Assembly: GCA_004376695.1 (NCBI GenBank)
Contig: SOJB01000024.1
Coordinates: forward strand, 1 to 5,910
From: Dehalococcoidia bacterium
Lineage (GTDB): Bacteria; Chloroflexota; Dehalococcoidia; GIF9; AB-539-J10
Direction of reading: 5' to 3'
DNA length: 5,910 bases
Of the stretch, positions 1-5,119 are shown in pieces; the stretch's first letter is position 1; each line of letters begins with the position of its first letter. The position numbers and the translations under genes are program-made. Below the pieces are notes generated by a model. The model was given only the letters and a program-made list of their open reading frames with translations. It had not been told where the DNA came from and made no database searches.

Positions 1-1
1 G

Positions 2-1909
2 CTAGACATCGAGGTTTCTCACGCTTTGGGCGTGGGCCTGGATGAATCTTTTGCGAGGCAGAACTTCATCGCCCATTAGCATATGAAAGGCCTGGTCGGC
101 GGCTATAGCATCCTCTACCTGTACTTGGAGCAGGGTTCTGCTAGCTGGGTTCATAGTTGTCTCCCATAGTTGTTCGGGACTCATTTCGCCCAGTCCTTTG
201 TATCTCTGGATTTCCACTTTGTCTGACTTGAATGATTTGAGTTTCTGCTCCTTTTCCTGGTCAGAGTAAAGCCAGAATTCCTGTTTACCCGACTTGATGC
301 GATAAAGGGGTGGTTGAGCGATGTAGAGATAGCCCTGGTTGATTAACTCCGTCATATGGCGGAAAAAGAAGGTAAGGAGCAAAGTACGAATGTGCGAGCC
401 GTCCACATCGGCATCGGTCATTATGATTACCTTATGGTAACGGAGTTTGGAGCTATCGAACTGGTCGTCGGTACTTGCTTTCAGTGCTGTGACAATGGCT
501 CTCAGCTCTTCATGCACTATGATCTTTTCTTTGGTAGCCTTCTCCACATTAAGTATCTTGCCTCTCAGGGGGAGAATAGCTTGAAATGCGCGGTCTCGCC
601 CTTGCTTAGCCGAGCCGCCGGCTGAGGGGCCTTCGACAAGGTAAAGCTCGCATTTTTCCGGCTCTTTCTCGGAACAATCAGCCAGCTTTCCCGGCAGAGT
701 TGATGCTTCGAAGCTGTTTCTCTTCAAGACGAGATCGCGGGCCTTGCGCGCCGCCTCTCTGGCTTTGGCAGCGGTGAGGCACTTCTCCATAATTGCCCTG
801 GCCTCGTTCGGGTGCTGCTCAAGGTAGAGGGCTAAGCTGTTTGCCACCGCCGACTCGACCTGACTCTTTACCTCGGGATTCCCCAACCTTGCCTTAGTTT
901 GCCCCTCAAACTGGGGTTGGGGCAGCTTCACGCTGATGATGGCGACTGCCCCTTCACGCACATCCTCCCCGGTTAGGTTGGGATCAGTATCCTTCAGGAA
1001 TTTGGCGTTCCGGGCGTAGTCGTTAAAGACCCGGGTTAATGCTGAGCGGAAGCCGGTAAGGTGGCTACCGCCGTCTCTCGTATTCACGCAATTGGCGAAG
1101 GAAATAGTGGATTCTGTGAAGCTATCGTTATACTGCAAAGCTGCTTCAATGATGGTGCCATTTACCATGGCGGAGACATAAATGGGGTAGGGGTGAACAA
1201 CGCCTCTGTTTCTATTCAGGCGGCGGACGAAACTGGCTATGCCCCCATCGAAGTAGAACGCTCTCTCCTGATTGTTTCTCTCGTGCTTGAGAGCTATTTC
1301 CACCCCTTTGTTGAGGTAAGCCAGTTCCCTTAGTCGCTGACAGGCCAGGTCGAAATCGTAATCAATGTCCTCGAAGATTTTCTCATCGGCCAGGAAAGTA
1401 ATGGAGGTGCCTGTATCCTGGGCATCCCCGGTGATTTCTACGTCGCCTTTGGGAACGCCCCGCTGGTATTCCTGGCGGTGAATTTTCCCCTGGCGCTTAA
1501 TCTCAACATTAAGCCAGGAGGACAGGGCATTTACTACCGAAGCGCCAACGCCGTGCAGGCCGCTGGATACGCCGTAGACATGCTCGCTGAACTTAGCTCC
1601 GGCATGCAAGCGAGTCATCACTGCTTGCAGAGCTGTGATGCCTTCTCCCGGGATGGTTTCTGTAGGGATACCTCGCCCATTATCAGTCACAGTGACACTA
1701 TTATCCTTATGGATTGTTATGTCAATTCGGTCACAGCAGCCGGCCATGGCTTCGTCTACGCTGTTATACACTATCTCGTAGAGGCATTGGTGCAGTCCGT
1801 GCCGATCGGTGCTACCGATATACATGCCCGGCCGCAAGCGTACGGCCTTGATCTCATCCAAGATCTGGATATCTTTGGCAGTATATTCGTGCGTTACGTG
1901 GTTGTTCAT
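2..1909 (-). CDS. gyrB: DNA gyrase subunit B (complete)
   Basis: ATPase subunit of the type IIA topoisomerase that introduces negative supercoils together with GyrA in the cytoplasm. It is 635 residues long, the usual length for GyrB without the large C-terminal insertion of E. coli. The GHKL ATPase domain shows E45/N49 in EIVYNSVDEA, DNGRG at 76-80 and GLHGVG at 117-122. The transducer domain has the QTK loop (QTKARLGN, 337-344). The TOPRIM domain has E426 in EGPSAGGSA and the metal-binding DADVD at 499-503. QRYKGLGEM lies at 569-577 and the tail ends RNLDV, as is typical of gyrase rather than ParE. The ATG at 1907-1909 is the first possible start, since an in-frame TAG lies three codons upstream. 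No Shine-Dalgarno sequence is visible before it. The stop codon is at bases 2-4, so the downstream neighbour is not seen. Unusual residues are P428, KASTD at 477-481 and an altered ATP lid (see findings). The family call is secure. Confidence 0.98.
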   Translation of the reverse strand: MNNHVTHEYTAKDIQILDEIKAVRLRPGMYIGSTDRHGLHQCLYEIVYNSVDEAMAGCCDRIDITIHKDNSVTVTDNGRGIPTETIPGEGITALQAVMTRLHAGAKFSEHVYGVSSGLHGVGASVVNALSSWLNVEIKRQGKIHRQEYQRGVPKGDVEITGDAQDTGTSITFLADEKIFEDIDYDFDLACQRLRELAYLNKGVEIALKHERNNQERAFYFDGGIASFVRRLNRNRGVVHPYPIYVSAMVNGTIIEAALQYNDSFTESTISFANCVNTRDGGSHLTGFRSALTRVFNDYARNAKFLKDTDPNLTGEDVREGAVAIISVKLPQPQFEGQTKARLGNPEVKSQVESAVANSLALYLEQHPNEARAIMEKCLTAAKAREAARKARDLVLKRNSFEASTLPGKLADCSEKEPEKCELYLVEGPSAGGSAKQGRDRAFQAILPLRGKILNVEKATKEKIIVHEELRAIVTALKASTDDQFDSSKLRYHKVIIMTDADVDGSHIRTLLLTFFFRHMTELINQGYLYIAQPPLYRIKSGKQEFWLYSDQEKEQKLKSFKSDKVEIQRYKGLGEMSPEQLWETTMNPASRTLLQVQVEDAIAADQAFHMLMGDEVLPRKRFIQAHAQSVRNLDV

Positions 1910-1998
1910 GTCATTCTATGGCGTAAGACGAAATGGCGGCTGATGGCAGGAAACAATGCGGGTCCCTACTTGTCGTTGATGGTAGTGGCACTGCGCCT

Positions 1999-2007
1999 AT
2001 TATAGCA
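1999..2007 (-). promoter_or_regulatory. Predicted extended -10 promoter for gyrB
   Basis: Read on the minus strand, this is TGC followed by TATAAT, a perfect extended -10 element. It lies in the 116-base gap just after the hisS stop. No good -35 box is found at 16-19 bases upstream, which is tolerable for an extended -10. The expected transcription start is near 1992, giving a gyrB leader of about 83 nt. No ribosome-binding site is apparent in that leader. A second, weaker -10-like TAGAAT at 1913-1918 lies almost on the start codon and lacks a -35 partner. The match is seen directly; its activity is inferred. Confidence 0.6.
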
Positions 2008-2025
2008 TATCTGACATTGGCGGTG

Positions 2026-3285
2026 CTACTTCTGACCCTGCTTGAGCACCCTGGTTAACTCGGTCAAAGGAACGGTTTGCTGATCTCCGCTGGCCATATC
2101 TCGCAATATCGCGTTCCGGTTGCTGAGCTCTTCCTTGCCGAGGATGACGGCGTAGGTACTGCCCAAAGAGTTAGCGTGTCTCATCTGCCCCTTCAGGCTC
2201 CTGTCACCTGTAGCCATGATAATGGCAAGCTCAGCCTTCCGCAGCTCCGAGGCGATCTTCAGCGCGTCGATCTTGGCTTCCTGCCCCAGGTAGGCGACAA
2301 AAGCAACAGGCCTTGGCAACGGCGGAATATCTAGACTCTCTCTTTTCAGATTCAATACTATTCTTTCCAGCCCGGCTGCAAAGCCAACTCCTGGAGTGGA
2401 GTTTCCGCCTAATGTCTCGATGAGGTCATCATAGCGCCCCCCTCCCCCAAGCGAACTCTGTCCCCCTTTCTCTTGGGGTTCCACCTCGAATACTGTCCTC
2501 GTGTAGTAATCCAGGCCCCGGACCAATCCATGATTCAGATGGAAGGGGATGCCCAACGTCTCTAGATATCGGCGAACGCTTTCGAAGTGCAGTCGGCATT
2601 CATGGCACAGATGATCCGTGGTCTTCGGCGCCGTTCCTGCTATCTCCTGGCAAACGGCTTGCTTGCAGTCAAGCAGACGTAGTGGCTTTCTGGTCAACCT
2701 GGCCTTACAATCAGAGCAAAGGCGCTCTGTATAGCCCGAATAATGCCGCCGCAGTACTTCCAGGTACCCCGGTCGGCAGAGCTTACAGCCAATGCTGTTG
2801 AGTTGAATGGAAACCCCGGATAACCCCAGGGAGATGAAGAATCGCCAGGCCATTTCTATCACTTCCGCATCCAGAACGGGATCGGCCTCGCCCAGAGCCT
2901 CAAAGCCAAACTGGTGGTGCTGGCGGTATCTCCCGGCCTGGGGGCGCTCATAGCGGAAGGCCGGCCCGATATAATAGAGCTTCACAGGTTGAGCCAGGTT
3001 GAATAATCCATGCTCCAGGTAGGCCCGGCACACCGGTGCGGTTCCTTCTGCCCTCAGGGCCAGCTCTTGCCCGCCTTTGTCCTGGAAAACATACATCTCC
3101 TTGTCGATGATATCTGTGCCCTTGCCCACAGTTCTGCTGAAAAGCTGGGCATCCTCGAATATCGGCGTGCTCAACGGCTGGTAACCGTAGAGCAGACACA
3201 AGGAAACAGCCTTTTCCTCTGCGTGTTTCCAGTAGGCGTGCTCTTGAGGCAGGATGTCGAATGTTCCTCGAGGCGCTTTGTGCAA
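2026..3285 (-). CDS. hisS: Histidyl-tRNA synthetase (complete, TTG start)
   Basis: Class IIa aminoacyl-tRNA synthetase that attaches histidine to tRNAHis in the cytoplasm. It is 419 residues, the normal bacterial length. The N-terminus carries the family signature APRGTFDILP at 4-13. Motif 2 is seen as AFRYERPQAGRYRQHHQFGFE at 109-129, the histidine-specific motif as LVRGLDYYTR at 254-263, and motif 3 as GVGFAAGLERIVL at 299-311. The C-terminal anticodon-binding domain spans roughly 325-419. The insertion region between motif 2 and the histidine motif contains eight cysteines in four pairs (167/170, 190/193, 207/212, 227/230), suggesting a metal site. The start is TTG at 3283-3285: an in-frame TAA lies six codons upstream, no ATG or GTG intervenes, and the next Met (64) would remove conserved sequence. 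tldD lies 283 bases upstream and gyrB starts 116 bases downstream on the same strand. Confidence 0.98.
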   Translation of the reverse strand: MHKAPRGTFDILPQEHAYWKHAEEKAVSLCLLYGYQPLSTPIFEDAQLFSRTVGKGTDIIDKEMYVFQDKGGQELALRAEGTAPVCRAYLEHGLFNLAQPVKLYYIGPAFRYERPQAGRYRQHHQFGFEALGEADPVLDAEVIEMAWRFFISLGLSGVSIQLNSIGCKLCRPGYLEVLRRHYSGYTERLCSDCKARLTRKPLRLLDCKQAVCQEIAGTAPKTTDHLCHECRLHFESVRRYLETLGIPFHLNHGLVRGLDYYTRTVFEVEPQEKGGQSSLGGGGRYDDLIETLGGNSTPGVGFAAGLERIVLNLKRESLDIPPLPRPVAFVAYLGQEAKIDALKIASELRKAELAIIMATGDRSLKGQMRHANSLGSTYAVILGKEELSNRNAILRDMASGDQQTVPLTELTRVLKQGQK

Positions 3286-3289
3286 AGAA

Positions 3290-3298
3290 CTCCCCCTT
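3290..3298 (-). promoter_or_regulatory. Ribosome-binding site of hisS
   Basis: The minus strand reads AAGGGGGAG, then TTCT, then the TTG start. The purine-rich GGGAG core can pair with the 3' end of 16S rRNA, with a rather short spacer of four bases. It supports the unusual TTG start at 3283-3285. Confidence 0.65.
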
Positions 3299-3319
3299 GT
3301 TTACGGGTTAGTTTACCAT

Positions 3320-3348
3320 ATTGTAACTATTCAGACTGCCCGTGTCAT
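3320..3348 (-). promoter_or_regulatory. Predicted sigma70-type promoter of hisS
   Basis: The minus strand shows ATGACA (3343-3348, 5 of 6 to TTGACA), a 17-base spacer and TACAAT (3320-3325, 5 of 6 to TATAAT). The expected start is near 3313, giving a leader of about 28 nt that includes the hisS ribosome-binding site. The -35 box coincides with the GAATGACA end of the adjacent intergenic repeat. No T-box-like leader is present, because the leader is too short. Matches are seen directly; function is inferred. Confidence 0.65.
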
Positions 3349-3390
3349 TCGAAGTCCTTCGCCAACGGTCGTACTGAGCCGTTGGCTTCC
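3343..3390. repeat. Palindromic intergenic repeat, left unit
   Basis: This unit contains a perfect 8-bp inverted repeat, GCCAACGG (3361-3368) and CCGTTGGC (3379-3386), around a 10-base loop that contains CGTACTGAGC. Next to it is a smaller CGAAG/CTTCG stem (3350-3361), and the left end reads GTCATTC. The combination of GTCATTC ends, CTTCG and a TACTGAGC core resembles the short, mobile-looking intergenic palindromes scattered through many Chloroflexota and deltaproteobacterial genomes. That resemblance is from memory. There is no U-run on either side, so it does not look like a standard terminator. Only one copy is in the window, so its repetitive nature is not shown here. Confidence 0.5.
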
Positions 3391-3391
3391 A

Positions 3392-3480
3392 GTCATTGTG
3401 AGCGGAGCGAAGTATCTCGCAGAGCGATGTCGTGTAGGGGCATGGGATTGCCGTGGTTGGCGAGCAATGCCGGCAATGAG
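3392..3480. repeat. Degenerate palindromic intergenic repeat, right unit (MITE/REP-like)
   Basis: The left end reads GTCATTGTGAGCGGAGCGAAG and the right end reads GGCAATGAG, giving imperfect terminal inverted repeats (CATTGTGAGC against CATTGCCGGC, 7 of 10). An internal hairpin pairs GGGATTGC (3444-3451) with GCAATGCC (3464-3471) at 7 of 8 positions. The form GTCATTG-GAGCGAAGCGAAG...GGGATTG...GCAATGA is a very common non-coding intergenic element in several bacterial phyla (recalled, not searched). Translation gives SHCERSEVSRR-like peptides typical of falsely predicted genes over such repeats. It abuts the left unit. Confidence 0.6.
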
Positions 3481-3498
3481 GCCTGCTGGAGGGGTAAG

Positions 3499-3531
3499 GC
3501 CGGAATCGGAAGGGAACGAAAGGGAGGGATT
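3499..3531. other. Purine-rich tract in the tldD-hisS spacer
   Basis: On the plus strand the stretch is almost all G and A (for example GGAAGGGAACGAAAGGGAGG). The tldD transcript would therefore carry a pyrimidine-rich tract here, downstream of the small hairpin after its stop codon. It contains no gene. A role in transcript ending or processing is possible but only guessed. Confidence 0.3.
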
Positions 3532-3548
3532 TCTTACGGAATTGTGCG

Positions 3549-3564
3549 CAGCACTAGAGTGCTG
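3549..3564 (-). terminator. Small hairpin just after the tldD stop; weak terminator candidate
   Basis: CAGCACT (3549-3555) and AGTGCTG (3558-3564) form a perfect 7-bp inverted repeat, best folded as six pairs with a four-base loop. It lies four bases beyond the tldD stop. On the minus strand it is followed by CGCACAATTCC, with no U-run, so a classical intrinsic terminator is not supported. The position suggests 3'-end protection or weak termination. Confidence 0.3.
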
Positions 3565-3568
3565 ATTT

Positions 3569-4927
3569 CTATCTGCCTCCTACCACACAGTGACGAATCC
3601 TGATATGCGGGCTGCCGTTAGAAACGGGCAAGGGATATTGCCCTCCCTTGCCACAGCCACCGCCTTGGTTCATCTCCAGGTCGTTGCCTATCGCATCTAT
3701 GTTCTCCAGGGTAGCAAAAACATTGCCGGTTAGTACCACGGGGCGCAGCAACTCTGCCAATCTCCCCTGGCGAATCATGTAAGCCTCGCCGGCCGAGAAG
3801 GTGAACATCTCCAGGCTGGTCGTGCCGCCATACCAGTCCCTGGCATAGACGCCTTCTTTTATGTCAGCGAGCATATCCTCGAAAGATGCGTCGCCAGGCT
3901 CAATGAAGGTATTGGTCATTCGCACTATGGGGGGAAAGCGGTAGTTAACGGCTCGGGCATTCCCCGTGGGTCTCTCTCCCATCCTGGCCGCTGTTTCCCG
4001 CGAATGGAGCCTTCCTTCCAGAATTCCCTCTCGAATAAGATAGGTTTTCCTTGTCGGCGTACCTTCATCATCGTATTTGTAGCTTCCCCGCAAGTCAGGG
4101 ATCGTAGCATCATCAACGATATTGAGATGCTTGCCGCCGAACCTCTTCCCCAGGACCATGATTTGCCGCAGGTTTTCATTCTGATATACAAAGTCCGCCT
4201 CAGACAGATGCCCGAAGGCCTCATGAGCGAAGAGCCCGGCCAGAATGGGGTCCAGGATCACGGTGTACTCCCCACCTTTCGCCTGGGGGGCAACAAGTAG
4301 GGCTGCGGCACGCTTTGCTATCTCCCTGGCTTGCTCATGCAGTCCCTCTACAGCGGAGAACTCACAATTGCTTCCCAGACTGATTCCTGCTTGCTGTACC
4401 TCACCATCCTCTCGAGCTATGGCTGTCAATCGTAATGACAGGTCAGGCCTATCTTGCTCTATGTAGCTGCCCTCGGAATTGGCGAAGATGACCTTGCGCC
4501 TGGCATCCCGGTATATGATCCTTGAGCTTTGAATTTTCGGACTGCTCAATATGATATCGTTATACTCATCGAGAAGTTCCTTCTTCACCGCCAGGGGCAT
4601 TGCCGCTGCATCTTGCCTCAGCTGTGGAGTTACTATATCGACGACAGGCTCTGTGGGGAAGAGGTCAAGGGGTTCCCTGCCGGCTAGCCTTGCCTCCTCT
4701 ACCGCCAGAACCACTTTGTCGGCCAGATCTTCGAGTCCGTCGAAGCTGACAAATCCCCAGCTGCCCTGAACCAGAGCACGAATGCTGCCGCCAGAACTGC
4801 GAGCCCTGCTTATCTCCTCCAGGCTCTTACCTTTGTAGACGATGTTGGTGTTGTGGCTCTCCTCAAAGCGGGTTTCGACATAGTCAGCATCATGTCCTCT
4901 CAGGGCATCAACGAGTTGATCGCGCAC
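3569..4927 (-). CDS. tldD: TldD-family zinc metalloprotease (complete, GTG start)
   Basis: A TldD/PmbA-family peptidase. In E. coli, TldD forms a heterodimer with the inactive partner TldE (PmbA) and degrades unfolded peptides, matures microcin B17 and helps remove CcdA; it is cytoplasmic. The protein here has 452 residues, slightly shorter than E. coli TldD. The catalytic signature HEAFGH is at 235-240 (zinc ligands H235 and H240, catalytic E236). The expected third ligand is C425 in the C-terminal QGGGCGKGGQ motif. The N-terminal half (about 1-210) is the usual substrate-channel domain. All catalytic residues are present, so this is the active TldD-type subunit, not TldE. The start is GTG at 4925-4927: an in-frame TGA lies two codons upstream, and AAGGAG sits seven bases before it. 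No tldE gene is next to it; hisS follows after 283 bases and pyrF is divergent. The substrate in this organism is unknown. Confidence 0.97.
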   Translation of the reverse strand: MRDQLVDALRGHDADYVETRFEESHNTNIVYKGKSLEEISRARSSGGSIRALVQGSWGFVSFDGLEDLADKVVLAVEEARLAGREPLDLFPTEPVVDIVTPQLRQDAAAMPLAVKKELLDEYNDIILSSPKIQSSRIIYRDARRKVIFANSEGSYIEQDRPDLSLRLTAIAREDGEVQQAGISLGSNCEFSAVEGLHEQAREIAKRAAALLVAPQAKGGEYTVILDPILAGLFAHEAFGHLSEADFVYQNENLRQIMVLGKRFGGKHLNIVDDATIPDLRGSYKYDDEGTPTRKTYLIREGILEGRLHSRETAARMGERPTGNARAVNYRFPPIVRMTNTFIEPGDASFEDMLADIKEGVYARDWYGGTTSLEMFTFSAGEAYMIRQGRLAELLRPVVLTGNVFATLENIDAIGNDLEMNQGGGCGKGGQYPLPVSNGSPHIRIRHCVVGGR

Positions 4928-4934
4928 GTTTCAT

Positions 4935-4940
4935 CTCCTT
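4935..4940 (-). promoter_or_regulatory. Ribosome-binding site of tldD
   Basis: A strong AAGGAG on the minus strand lies seven bases before the GTG start. An ATG at 4932-4934 directly follows it but is in another frame and too close to the Shine-Dalgarno sequence. The TGA codon in the tldD frame between them fixes GTG as the earliest start. Confidence 0.85.
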
Positions 4941-4952
4941 CCTGCTCCTTGT

Positions 4953-4981
4953 ATTGTAACGCTTGACGCACCCAGAGGCAA
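4953..4981 (-). promoter_or_regulatory. Predicted promoter of tldD
   Basis: The minus strand shows TTGCCT (4976-4981, 4 of 6 to TTGACA), a 17-base spacer and TACAAT (4953-4958, 5 of 6). The expected start is near 4946, leaving a leader of about 19 nt that still includes the AAGGAG ribosome-binding site. The same TACAAT -10 hexamer is predicted for hisS. Confidence 0.55.
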
Positions 4982-5078
4982 AAGGGGGCAAGAAGCAATG
5001 CCTGCAAGCGATAGGGCGGAAGGCTTTCGGTAGCGATTGGCACGACATTGCCGAGGCGGGGGGAGTCTTGACGGAGCT

Positions 5079-5106
5079 TTGATTTATTCCCGTCTCCTGA
5101 TATTAT
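5079..5106 (+). promoter_or_regulatory. Predicted promoter of pyrF
   Basis: TTGATT (5079-5084, 4 of 6), a 16-base spacer and TATTAT (5101-5106, 5 of 6) point toward pyrF. Transcription would begin near 5113, only about seven bases before the ATG, giving a nearly leaderless message. This fits the absence of a Shine-Dalgarno sequence there. A nearby TTGACG (5068-5073) is 27 bases from the same -10, too far to pair with it. The rest of the 192-base divergent spacer shows no clear operator. Confidence 0.45.
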
Positions 5107-5119
5107 CTGGGTTACGGCA

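Noticed and set aside
1763..1772. TTATACAC-like DnaA-box resemblance near the gyrB start, suggesting an origin
   Set aside because: A single imperfect match inside conserved coding sequence with no cluster or AT-rich region.
1478..2005. Plus-strand open frame of 175 codons opposite the gyrB start
   Set aside because: It is antisense to conserved GyrB ATPase coding sequence, with no recognisable protein features; a shadow frame.
2022..2050. Inverted repeat GGTGCT/AGCACC spanning the hisS stop as a terminator
   Set aside because: Only six pairs with a 17-base loop, partly inside coding sequence, and no U-run follows on the minus strand.
3010..3603. Plus-strand open frame of 197 codons, and an overlapping 103-codon frame at 3254-3565
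   Set aside because: They run antisense over hisS and then through the palindromic repeats, giving SHCERSEVSRR-like peptides typical of repeat translation; no family resemblance.
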